This document shows positions 25,501 to 36,424 of a stretch of 64,000 bases of DNA, piece by piece (the stretch's first letter is position 1; each line of letters opens with the position of its first letter). Source of the DNA: Brugia malayi. Taxonomy: Eukaryota > Nematoda > Chromadorea > Rhabditida > Onchocercidae. The stretch spans positions 12,629,721-12,693,720 of the forward strand of contig NW_025062479.1 of assembly GCF_000002995.4 (NCBI RefSeq). Direction: 5' to 3'. Position numbers and translations under genes: made by a program. Under the pieces are notes generated by a model that ran no database searches, was not told the origin of the DNA, and saw only the letters and a list, made by a program, of their open reading frames with translations.

Positions 25501-27993
25501 TCATTTTTTATCAGGAGGACTTTTAACTGATATGTAGAAATACGTGAAAGTTTTATAGCCTTATTTTTTAGACCTAAGAGTTGATTAATATTACTGTGCT
25601 AAATAACAAAGATGATAAACAAAGAAGGAAATGCCCGGCAAACATGAAAAGTTTCTCTGTTTTAAATCCTATAGTTAAGCCTTGACAGTGATTACTATTC
25701 ATTAGAAACACAGAGAAATGAAGACTGATTGTATGAGTGCATATTATTTTAATATATACCAGCAAGCAATCTCGAAAGTATTCGGTGCGGTCTGAGATTC
25801 GTTTGAAGTTTCCGAGCACAGACATCGATAACGTTATAGGAATTATTGCAGTGGCTATATGAGAGTAGTATCTTTGGTCTTAAATAGTTCGTTGTACTTT
25901 GCTGAATACCTTATGCAGTTTCTGTGTTTTGTTTCTAAACTATTATAACATTTCAGTAGGACAGGTGGAAGGTGGCTGGCGAAATTGGTCTGCATGGAGC
26001 TTGTGCTCCGTGAGTTGTGGACGTGGGCTACAACGACGATGGCGCTTATGCGACTCGCCCATTCCTCAAAATGGCGGAAATTTATGCAGAGGAAGTTTCG
26101 TGGAATCTTTGAGTTGCGATACGCGCAATTGCACAGGTAAAATTTCTAATACTTTTCCTCAAACACTAATTCCACTAACATGAAGCAAGACAGAATTATC
26201 CATTGAAACCGGATGCTTTCCAGAATCGAAAGCCATGATAATTACTGTAAACGACACATTATGCTCCTGTGGATGCCTAATTAATCATACGGCTGGAAGA
26301 TTTTTTGCTCGAACGTGCGAGGAAATCACAGATTGGACGTTGAAATCTCACGGAAGATTTCTGTATCTGAAATTAAAACACGACGCGACTACCAATCAAT
26401 TTAGACTTGCAATTTATCGCGGTTTAACAAAAGAGGTTCATTCTCATCATAGAATCATGAAATTCCCTGTTGTTGAAGATTTTGACGTCAATTGTTATTT
26501 TCAGGAGTTAATTTATGATTCCGTAATAAGCAGCCATGCTCATAAAAGCAGTTTACAGTTCACTTCCAAAGATTACTTCGTTATTTCACTTCTGAAAATG
26601 AATAGCTCATCAAATATCAACTCGGGTATAGAAATAGGCTTTGAATGGAAGAATGGTTAGTCGTTATTCTATTCTGCAGCATCGTAAAATAATTCATAAA
26701 TACAAAAATTAGTCAAATTCTGGAATTCAACCTAAAAAATCCCCAAATTTCATAAATGCGAAGTTTTACTATGGCCTTTTTGGAAAACTGGTGATGGGTG
26801 CATAATTCACTGATACTGAATTCATCGGAGTGTGCTTGTTTACGAGCTGAATTACCACTTCGGTTAGCAGGTGTCTCCCAGCATTGTCTTACTTCCACTT
26901 TGAACATAAGACATGAACACGACATCTCCCATAGGAAATCTCAATGACGGCTAACTCGTCTCCATCAGACAATATTCCACGGATACAAGTTTGTATTTTA
27001 GATCGACTGCAGGATTTATATTCAGTTTGCTTTATTGCAGCAACCGATCATATGCTGTCATCAATTACAACACTGACATTGTCACATTCCTGCATGTTTT
27101 GTCATCGTGATTTGTCATTCCTCCTATCAAGTCTATTCATTATTTTAATTATATCTCTTCCGCCACTTCTGTGCTCCTATTCTACCATATCGGTTATTCG
27201 AAAAACAAAATGGAAGCGAAATCAACAATTAAGCATCGGTAATTCGTTGGACGAACCCAGGTATCTTTTTAGTCAGGAATTTCACCTTCTTCACTAGTCA
27301 AATATGTCTAGTCGAATAACTACTAACTGCACCTGTAGCTTACAGTGATATTTTTGTGACAAAATGTGCCTTGTCGATAGATTTTATGCTCACTAAAATT
27401 TATTTCAGGCCTGATGTGAGTATGGTACAATCCGGACAAACAGACACTACAGAAATCAGATCAAACAGAACCATCGTCACGAAACGTTCTATCGGTATAC
27501 AGCTTTCGGCATCATCGACTCCACGTTTCCCCCGCGAGAAAGGTTAAAATTTACGAAAAGTCAGAGTTTGTTATGCCATCACCAATAAAATTTTTAAACT
27601 CAGAATTTTCAAGATTAAAAGAAATAAAGTTTAAATGTTCCTGAAAGTCAGTGATTACTTTAAGTGTTATGGAAAAATACATCCTGTTCTGTTAAGGCTA
27701 TTAAACATTAAACATTTTGGTATCTTGTCTCTATTCCAGGTTTACGATGGTCTCGAACAACTAATTCACCACAAATTACACCACGTAACGACGAGCACTC
27801 ATCACTTTCATTTAATACCGATCACGATTTGGAATACGATTATTACGAGCCAACCGTGCCGGGTTCATTCCTTACACCATCTGTCAACTTCTACTCTGAT
27901 ATCGATGTTGAGCAGATTATAGGTAGCTCTCAGCTTTCCTATAGTCTGATATCGAAACATGATGCTCATACACAAATTGGAGATAAGATCTGA
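19525..27993 (+). CDS. Thrombospondin type-1 repeat single-pass membrane protein (THSD1-like layout)
   Basis: Eight exons: 19525-19716, about 21082-21576, 22208-22418, 25957-26136, 26224-26655, 27041-27260, 27409-27542, 27740-27993; phases agree and give about 705 residues. Order of parts: a hydrophobic signal peptide (residues 1 to about 30); an unassigned ectodomain rich in Cys and N-glycosylation sites; one TSP1 repeat at about 300-359 (GGWRNWSAWSLCSVSCG, QRRWRLC, six Cys); a second Cys-containing region that looks CUB-like; a membrane helix at about 528-550 followed by basic IRKTKWKRNQQ; and a tail with an acidic Tyr-rich segment LEYDYYEPTVPGSF. The layout resembles vertebrate THSD1, but I cannot show orthology. 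The 5' border of exon 2 is uncertain. An open frame at 23011-23211 in the 3.5-kb intron 3 would fit in phase as an extra exon. Confidence 0.78.
19730..19907 (+). repeat. 178-bp direct repeat, copy 2 (in intron 1 of the TSP1 gene)
   Basis: About 97% identical to 19081-19258. It begins 14 bp after the exon 1 donor, and a run of about 20 A residues follows it at once (19910-19930). Confidence 0.9.
23011..23211 (+). other. Candidate extra exon inside intron 3 of the TSP1 gene
   Basis: A frame open for over 115 codons lies here in otherwise stop-rich intron. If spliced at GAG (23010) and GT (23212) it enters and leaves in phase 1, matching its neighbouring exons, and encodes FGNHCSHPLRTTN and VRRWINEGCFGG, which faintly resembles a degenerate TSP1 repeat. 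The acceptor is poor and I know no homolog, so it could be chance or a decayed exon. Confidence 0.25.
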
Positions 27994-29090
27994 TAATATT
28001 GAAATTTCTCTTTAAAAATGAGGAACTTTTATTGTCCTGTAATTCCTTATTGTTTGTACTGTTTTGCTTTGGCTACCGTTTAATTAATAATGTCCTGTAA
28101 TGGTTTGCAGATTTTTTGTATTAACAAAAGATGCTTAGCTTTAATTTAGTGACATGTAGATTATCCTCATCACGTAACATATCATCGTGATCACATAACA
28201 TATCATCATTTTCACCACATGACGTCACTGTACCCGTTACGTATAACTGTCAGCTATTATTTTGGAGAAACTAATTGTTATAGCAATCAATTTTGAATAA
28301 TTACCCCCTCCATTATTTAATTACATTTATCAAAAAACAAAACTACGACTTAATTTTTGTTTATTCTTTGCCATTCCATGTGGGATTTTCGAAATTAATA
28401 ACAATCCGAAAATATTTAAACACTTTTCATTGAAGTGCAACCACTAAGTAATTTTTTAAACAAATTGTGTCCTTCTGATTTGTTGGTGTATCGTTTTTTC
28501 GCTTTTATAGCTTTCATTCTTTTAGTTTGTTTCCTGTGTGAAATCACAGTTATCAGCTAATTATCAATGCTAATATCTTATGATTATTAGAATCATTCAT
28601 TAAGGGACAGTAACGACTGATAAAAGTAAACGTTTCAGTGATCTCATTTTGTTCATATAGTGAAACCGGAACCAAAAAATATTCTAGAAGAGAATGAAAG
28701 TTTTTAATCCAGTTTAGAAAATAATGAAAAAGACATTAAGGTACTGTTATTTTTGACACCAAAAAAATATAAAAAGAATGACATGAAATACTTACGACAA
28801 TTAATAAAATGAGTCGTAGCAGCTAATTGCTGTTCCTTCGAAGTGATTCAAATTCTCAGTTTATGAAAAAGTGATATTTTAACTTTTCAAGTTAATTTCT
28901 TTACAGTTCCATTTGTTTTCCATTCACATATTGACAAATAAAAAGAAGCGAAATGGAGAATAAACAAAGTTATGGGAATGCTTTCAACTGCAACAAAGAT
29001 TGTTTCGATCTAATTATTTATTCGATTCAGATACCAGCCAGTTTCCGTTTCATGACAAAATAAAAAAACGAGAAGTCCTGCCCACTTCCC
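27994..29090. other. Spacer between convergent genes
   Basis: Lies between the 3' ends of the TSP1 gene (plus) and DNase II (minus). Only 3' UTR-like AT-rich sequence. A short near-duplicate, AACATATCATC, occurs twice around 28176-28210. Confidence 0.6.
29017..29022 (-). terminator. Polyadenylation signal AATAAA for DNase II
   Basis: AATAAA on the minus strand, about 70 nt beyond the DNase II stop codon. Confidence 0.45.
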
Positions 29091-31435
29091 TCATTTAACT
29101 TTACAACTTTCTACATCGGTAATTGATTTATTATATAAATTCCAAATATTCTTATTCAATAAGCATACTGCTCCACCTCCTCGCTTTTTCTGTGATTCCT
29201 AGAAAAAGAACATTTTGCTGATTTTTTAAAATTATTTGCACTGATCCAATTGAAGAATGTTGCGAGGATTCTGTTAAAAATTGCTTATCAGTTCCCCACT
29301 TTATTGTGATTTATTCCCTCCTGAAAATTCTGAAATCCAAAATTATACTTGTGATAAGAGCTCATCTTGCAATTGAACCTTTCTCGCAAGGGCAGCTTGA
29401 GACTTACATTCCATCCAAAATCCCATACTTACCTGCCTGTTAATGTCACCAATGCATACAAGTGGTTTTGTCTTGTTTTCGGCAATGGCCCACTTTGAAT
29501 GATCTCTGTTGCTGGCAAATTTGTCACCCGCGACATTCAATTCCTTGACATTTATTACCTAAGGTAATTGATGGAAATTAATAGAAGATAATATGCGTAT
29601 TTGATTTTCTATTATTATATAATTTTCTCAGAACTTGTCGTAGTATTCTTACAACGTCATTTCTTTAAAGGAATGTTGAGTGAGTCGCTTAAATTCGGAA
29701 GTCGAAAATCTAAGTTGTGGATTCTATTCGTAGAGTCAAAGTTAGATGAAATTTAATTTTTGAAATCTAAGTGAAAATGTAATTTCTGAGCTTACTTTAT
29801 ATTTAGTAGTGCATTCCGAATTTAAGTCTTTTGCAGCACCGTTCATCCATGTCTCAGCAAAAAGTGATACATTCATTTCTTTTGCAATCAAATCCAAATA
29901 AAGATCTGAACAAATCAAATTCAAATAAAGATTAACTCAATTTATAACAACTTTTTAGCTTTTATTGTTAGTTAAAGGTTTAAATCCAAGAAGGTTTAGT
30001 CATTTGAGATTTTTCACTTATCTTCCTGAGGTTTCTCATGTGCTTTTTTCTTTCCAAACTTTTTTCTCTTTCAGAAATTTCAAGATATTCTTGATGTTTT
30101 TCTTTCTTTTTATAGTCTGCATTTATTCAAAGATATCTGAAACGAATTGCAAAGCTATACCTTTGTTATATTTTCCAGTCTTTGAGAAAGCAAAGAAATC
30201 CACATTACCATTCGACTTAAAGTTCTGAAGCAACGATGACATATTGGAAATTCTTTTCTTTTTTAACTCTTTCAGATCTTCCAACAATGGGAATCTATTC
30301 AAGAAATTTCTGGGCACAGTGATACCGTACACTTCCGGATAGATATATCTCATCGCATTCGCTAAATTCTCGAAATTAGATAATTCCCAATTATAACTCT
30401 ACTTGCGTCCAATCATTTAAATGAATAAGTTAAATTACCTCAGAACAATTAAATCCTTTAAAGTAATTACTTACCAAATACTTTGATGGATGTTGTTTTC
30501 AATGTGACACACAGAAATGACTGCCCATAAGTTTGACCGTTCTCAGCATATGAATAGCGTTTAAGTGAAGGAAATTTAGGTACACTATGAACAAGCCAGA
30601 AACCGGATGTGTTACCGAAAACAGCGACCCCTTTTGCATGCGCGCGGTTTAGATGACTTTTTTTTTCGTTAACTGGTGCTTGGTCATTGTAAAAGAGATA
30701 AAATAATTCCTGTAAGTGATAATTGTAATATTGATACAATAATATTAACTCGTATTGTTGTATGATAACAGTTATAAAGTTAAATTTTTCTAAAGGTTCG
30801 GTAGACAAGCAATTTTTGGAAATAATTTCAAGACGGCCAAGAGAAACTTGAAAACTTTCTTTCTTAGACTTCCAACATTTCTATTGTTGTAAATCAAAGA
30901 AGACCTTTTTTTTGTTATTCTTATTATCATAATATTGTTTAAGCGTTACAGCAATAGCATTCTTTGGTGATTTCAAATTTTCTGCTGGACCCCATTCTTT
31001 GGAATCATTATCAGCGTAATGAAATGTTACACCCGGATATGTCTGTGATGCCTTTTTGGGCTGTTTATATCCGACGAACCTGAATATCCTTTCAAATCCT
31101 AGCAATATTCTTTGCTCTCTTCAGAATCACTGCATCCTCACAAGGCTGGCATCCGAGGATGTTACTTAGTACTAAATTCAAATCAGCAATCGTATCAATT
31201 TTTTTGGTGTTGTTAAGCATAAATGTAAACTAATAAAAAATTGGTAAATCTAATAACAACTGATTTGTTAATTAATTAATCAGTTCGCTGATGAAAGTGC
31301 AAAAGAAAGTTCTTTTAAGGGGACGAAAACAAACCAATCAACAGATTTTCCGTTACGATTCTTGCAGGAAAATTGAGCCATTATAATATCGTTCATTGCA
31401 ACTATCATTAACAGTCTAATCATTTTGAAAATCAT
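29091..31435 (-). CDS. Deoxyribonuclease II (acid DNase, NUC-1/CRN family)
   Basis: Seven exons: 31435-31335, 31079-30905, 30709-30475, 30361-30161, 29905-29796, 29558-29433, 29198-29091, in phase, 351 residues (family about 350-375). An N-terminal signal peptide (MIFKMIRLLMIVAMNDIIMA) precedes CKNRNGKSVDWFVGYKQP, the conserved DNase II opening. Both catalytic HxK-region histidines are kept: His 133 in FWLVHSVPKFP and His 294 in DHSKWA, followed by VCIGDINRQ and the RGGG block near the end. Known role: secreted or lysosomal acid endonuclease that degrades DNA of apoptotic corpses and ingested DNA without needing divalent metal. Nematodes carry several paralogs (nuc-1, crn-6, crn-7); I cannot say which this matches. 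It converges with the TSP1 gene. Confidence 0.93.
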
Positions 31436-33852
31436 TTTGTTCTGAATACAGAAATTTTAAATATTAATAAGGGCTATTATGGCGTGTTTTTATGATGGCA
31501 ATGTTTAGTTTAAACAGATAAAAATTTTTTAGAAATATGTGGCAGAGAAAGCCGAAACGATGGGAGCAAAAGGCTCCGTAAAGTATTTATTTGACGGAAT
31601 ACGATTGAAACTTATAAATAATTCTAGTGTGACATTTTCCATTCATCTTACACCTAATTTTTCTGATCATATCATCAGCAGAATGTTATTAGCTTTGAAA
31701 ATTGTTCGTTATTAAGTAGTGAGTAGAGTACATGAAATAGCAACAACATCGAAGGTAATTCGATTTATTTTTTAGCATTTGATAACAAGATCTAATTAAT
31801 TTGACAGTGCAATTGGGAAAAAAAAACTTTGATCTTGAAAGCTTAACGAATGAACCATTTTGTTTTTCGGTTGTATCACTGCTGAGAATCCAGCTGATAT
31901 GTGCATATCTCTCTTATTAGCATATCAATAATTTAGGTCATATCATCATCACTAAAGCATTCATTAATTTTCTTCTTAAAAATCATTTCATCTGCTCGTT
32001 TTCTTTTCCTTAATGACACCTCATCATCCTTATTAGTAGTTACATCAGCGTTAACACTTTTGAAGGCATTTCAGTGATCTTTCGCAATTTCAAGGATTCA
32101 CAAACAAAAATACCTTAAGCGGTTGCACTGATAATAACTAGAAGTTTCCAAATCATTCAATAAGCAATATTCAGAAGTTTGTGCCTTCATCTCCGTCAAC
32201 AACTTTTTCTTGTTAATTTTTTTGAACGATTGAAGAAATTAGGACTTGCAATGTAAAATTAAGAACTAAATGTTATTTTCACGAACAGAGGTGGGCACCC
32301 ATAGAAAACATTTTATATTCGATACTTCATTAAAGGTTCTGATTGGAAGACATTTCGACCGCTCTTTTGAAATGTACAAAAAAGAAAATAACATCAAACA
32401 ACCCTGACAATGGCATTCATTTTAATTAGAGTATCATATTCACTTCATACACAGTGTTTATGTTTAAGTATCAATTCATTTTCTAAGTTTTAACCACATT
32501 AAACTAACCAATAAAAGTAGAAACAAAATTTTATAAATTTTGTTCCGTCTTTCATAAATATGTCAGAAAAAGAAATTAAAGTTAAAAATGTGTCGCAACA
32601 TTCAAAATTTATGAAAATATATTTTATAATCCGAGAAATTCTAACGGTATATCATCTTATGAACAATTAATGGAAAAGCAACAATTACTAAGTGCTGGCA
32701 TGAGAACTCATTTAATAAATTATTCCGTTATTTTATTGCTTTGCTGCTGTGTTTGTTTACTGACGGGTGGATCAAACAAAAACGAAATTCACGTAGATCC
32801 TTCTTTGATAAGTAAACTGAAATTAATATGGTGAAAAATTAAATCATTTCCCATGATATGCTTTTTAATTTCAAAGCATCTGTTTAAATATGCAAAATTG
32901 CGAACAGATGAACCGCTCGATACGGTGATATTTATATTTGTTTGGTAAGAATATATTTTTCCAAATAGTGGGAAGTTTCTATTTGTTGATTCCAACTATA
33001 TGTCTATTTACTCAACTTATCTTACGTAATAATTCTTCCGAGACGAGTGCTAATACGGCATTACACTATGAAGTCCCGGACAAAGAAATCATTACTGAGT
33101 TAATTTTAATTTACGGCATTTAACAAATACAAATGAAAAATGCCAACTATAGATCGATAGTTACTTAAATCTCTCAGCATGTATAATTTTCAAAAAATAT
33201 ACTTTAAAGCTTCCCTGTAATGTAAAATGTTTTTTAAAATTTTTGTTGCATCATTTTAAACTTAGAAGAAAAATAAGCAATCGATTTGATTACTCATTAC
33301 TGAGCTCGAAATTTCATCTTTGTATTACCCGAATTCCGATTAATTAAGTGTGACAGCAAAAAGATTTTTAAGACATTGTCTTCTTTGTCTTTTCAAAAAG
33401 AGAAAAAAATCGAAATATTTGTAACTGTAACTTTCCCTTTCAAATTCTTCCCTTTTAGGCATATGCTTCTGTCGCAATATCAGTAAAATTTTATTAACAG
33501 TAACAAAGAAATATTTTAACTTTTCACTTCATTACTCCTATTTCAGTCACACTGAGCTAAATTGAGCCAAACATCCTACTGAATCAGTTATGTTTCTAAA
33601 GTTCATCTAACGAACCAAAGAAAAGAAAATCTGACCATGACCTTCTAGATCGATAACCTTTGTGTTGCTGGTGGTCAGTGGGGATATTACAATGAACATT
33701 CAATGCGTTAGGCTCAACGAGTTTCATTAGGGTCCAACAGTGCTCGCTTCCTTGTGTTAATCCTTTGTCATTGAAGTTAATCATCGCATTTTACTCATTT
33801 ACATGTATTTAAATTAATAGAAGTCGCATGCGGCCAACAGCGCATTGTAATT
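31436..33852. other. Spacer upstream of DNase II and the elongase
   Basis: Divergent promoters should lie here. Apart from the weak small-protein candidate at 32670-33123, no coding was seen. Confidence 0.5.
32670..33123 (+). CDS. Possible small secreted protein, unrecognised
   Basis: An ATG at 32670 opens a frame with a strong hydrophobic stretch (INYSVILLLCCCVCLLTGG), like a signal peptide. A GTAAAC donor after 32811 and a CCAAATAG acceptor at 32968 join it in phase to 32969-33123, giving 98 residues with a second hydrophobic stretch and a charged C-terminus (HYEVPDKEIITELILIYGI). Unspliced, the first frame ends at 32834. No homolog known to me; AT-rich hydrophobic frames arise easily by chance, so this is weak. 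Confidence 0.22.
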
Positions 33853-33933
33853 ATGGAGGGCGTACCAATCGGCGCAGTTCGTTCCCTCCATTCCAATAGA
33901 TATTGTCGCCAGCTCCTCACTCACACTAATTAA
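33853..33933 (+). promoter_or_regulatory. In-frame upstream ORF of the elongase
   Basis: A 26-codon ORF starts at ATG 33853 (MEGVPIGAVRSLHSNRYC) and ends at TAA 33931-33933. Only one sense codon (AAT) separates that stop from the elongase ATG at 33937, in the same frame. It could regulate translation by reinitiation, or be an N-terminal extension reached by stop-codon readthrough. Confidence 0.45.
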
Positions 33934-33936
33934 AAT

Positions 33937-34704
33937 ATGGACAGAAAACGACTGCATTATGACGCGCAGTTGTCGATGGAGTGGATGCAACAATACCGTC
34001 CTCTTTTTACGTTTCTCATAGTTGCGTACGCGTTATTTGTTATTAGTGTGCGGCCAATTTGTAAAGGCAGAAGAAGCCAAGGCATGGCAACGATCATTTT
34101 TTGTTGGAACGCCTTTAATGCGTTGGCGGATATTGTCCTGCTTCTTGCCTTATTACCTGATTTCCTAAGTTCTTTTCGTCAAGGCTTCTACTCAAGTTTA
34201 TGTCTAAATGCTGACCTTTACAAGAACCCAAGGTCGGGAAAGGCAATATTCACATTTCACATCAGCAAGATGTGGGAATTATTGGACACCGTACTTTTGA
34301 TATTGGATGGTCGTAAAACGAATCATCTTCACGTGGCTCATCACATCGTTGTTTCCATTTCGATGATCTGCGCTTATCAGCGTATCGGTGCTGTGGCTCG
34401 TTGGATTGCTACCACCAATCTTGCTGCTCATTCCGCACTTTACTCTTACCTGGCAGCTCAAAGTTGTATTTGGAAACGTCGTACATGCAGCGCACGTGTA
34501 ATCAACGGAATCCAGATGGCACAGTTTCCCATTTGCTTGTTTGGTCTTATCAAAATACGCCAATTTATAAATGCCAGAAAGAAGTGTGAGACAAGCTACA
34601 GTGGGCTATGCATTCTAATCTATTCGTCCTTTTTCATTCTCTTCGTTTCATTTTACGCCAACAAATACAGAAAAGATAGCATTGGTAGAGATTATGTCTT
34701 CTAA
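33937..34704 (+). CDS. ELO family fatty-acid elongase (3-ketoacyl-CoA synthase), intronless
   Basis: A single uninterrupted exon encodes 255 residues. ELO signatures: MEWMQQYRPLFTF at the N-terminus, KMWELLDTVLLILDGRK (residues 111-127), the histidine box HVAHH (132-136), NLAAHSALYSYL, and NGIQMAQF in place of TxxQxxQ. Several hydrophobic spans fit the seven-helix ER membrane fold, and the C-terminus is lysine/arginine-bearing. Known role: condensing step of very-long-chain fatty-acid elongation. Odd points: HVAHH instead of the usual HWYHH, a shortened Tyr block, and no introns although every neighbour is intron-rich, which suggests a retrocopy or intron loss. AATAAA follows the stop at 34745. 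Confidence 0.88.
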   Translation: MDRKRLHYDAQLSMEWMQQYRPLFTFLIVAYALFVISVRPICKGRRSQGMATIIFCWNAFNALADIVLLLALLPDFLSSFRQGFYSSLCLNADLYKNPRSGKAIFTFHISKMWELLDTVLLILDGRKTNHLHVAHHIVVSISMICAYQRIGAVARWIATTNLAAHSALYSYLAAQSCIWKRRTCSARVINGIQMAQFPICLFGLIKIRQFINARKKCETSYSGLCILIYSSFFILFVSFYANKYRKDSIGRDYVF

Positions 34705-36424
34705 GATATTTCTTCATTGTAGCAAATTTCTGTAGATTCTGGCCAATAAAAGGTAGGTATGGCCAAGGAACAAAGATCCTTGAGATCCATGCAGGGATTG
34801 GATTGTCCTACTCCCAACCAACAATGTTTTCTCCAGCACTGTGACTTCTGCAAAATCATTTGATTTGTTTTACTTTCTTAGTCTTAGTGTCGTGAAGTAA
34901 TAGTGGACAATATCCTCCAGCACTTGCATTGCTCTCAAAGGCAGTCATTGAGGTCGCATCTAAGTTTCTCACAACAAACTATTCAATTAAAAAGTGTAGA
35001 CAGATTTTGAATACCAGATCAGAAGACGTAAATGTCGTGTCCCATTGTAGGTATGCAAAAATATCGAATGTCACACAGAGCTTCTTTCCAGTATTCTACA
35101 ATTGCGGAGAAAACAAATCTTAGAAGCGTTAAATTCTACACGTGATTGACACGGATATCAAAGTGATGTATTTATTCTTCTTCACTAGGTAATTTATCAT
35201 TTGAAGTCCATTGAAGAAGCAATGGATAAAGAATGTCCGTCTTTCACACTTTCGTGATGGCAAAATATTAAAAACAAAAAACTTGAAAAAAATTGAAGGA
35301 TTTAAAAAAATATTAAAAAAGTACGAAGGGGAATATCCCAGCAAAAGTTAATGATTTCTGCTTTAAAAAATATCACTTCACAGAGTGGCGATTCATTCTC
35401 AACTACAACTACTTGACTCAGTGCTTCATTTAGTAATCACTATGTTTTCCGAAATAATCAAACGCATGCACAATATGTCGTCCTATCTGAATTATTGTTC
35501 GTGGATGACACAATGAGTGAAGTTGCGGAATCGAACCTTTCTTTCCGGTGCATACAATCAATCTCAGTTTATGATTCGGGAACGGAATTAAATTAAGGGA
35601 TGGATATTATAATTCAAGATATAAAAAAGTGGTCATTACTCTATAATAATTCGAGATGAAAGCAATTTAGAGTGAGTCATATAACCTAATGAAGCTGCAA
35701 AATGTAGGCTGGCGGATTATTTAAGCAAACTACGACAACTGTCCTTCTTACTTTTCATTACTGTTATTTTTGAAACTTAGCAAAAGAGGAATGCCGTGTT
35801 TGCAAATTTCTTGGAAGTGTTATGAATACTGTGCCTGAGACAATGTTTTCAGATCACAATTTTTCAAAATAAAGCTAGCAGTTACCGCATGATTTGGATA
35901 TTTTTAATTGGCGAGAGATTGGCACAACAGCGAATGAGACGTTGTCTAGCCAACAAGGCATGATAATTGTAAAACAAACTCCGTTTCTTGGTATAATGAA
36001 TGAGGAAAAACTAAAAAGTCGTAGAACAATAAGGGAAAACGTTTTTTATTCTTATCTGCAATATTTTGAAACAAGTTTAAAGCTCGTTAACAAGGTACAA
36101 CTTCCATTCAACTTAAATTTACTCGAAGTTTCAGAATCAGATTTAAAAGAAATACAAAATATGTGGTCATACAGTTGCTAGCATAAAAAGCATCACAAAA
36201 CAGTACCGACCTTGAGCTTACAGAACCATCAACAAACATTTATGCAAGGTACATAAAAATGAAACTAGCATTAATCGTTTTCTTTTACATTCTTTTATCA
36301 TTTAGCTTATTTAATAAACCACTAACCGAATTCTAATACAGCAACTACTTAATATCAACCTTTAAAGATTCCAAAATACGTCAACAACTCGATAAAGTTA
36401 TTAACAAATATTATATTATTAAAA
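34705..36424. other. Spacer between convergent elongase and INTS2 genes
   Basis: The 3' UTR of the elongase is at the left, with AATAAA at 34745-34750. A 95-codon frame at 35894-36181 plus is rich in Glu, Lys, Leu and Asn (for example YLQYFETSLKLVNKVQLPFN), but its only start is TTG and no splice partner was found, so it is not called as a gene. Confidence 0.45.
34745..34750 (+). terminator. Polyadenylation signal AATAAA for the elongase
   Basis: Exact hexamer 41 nt after the elongase stop codon. Confidence 0.5.

Noticed and set aside
35521..35590. tRNA-like TTCGATTC motif on the minus strand
   Set aside because: The flanking bases do not form a T-arm stem and no D-arm or anticodon arm of correct spacing is visible.
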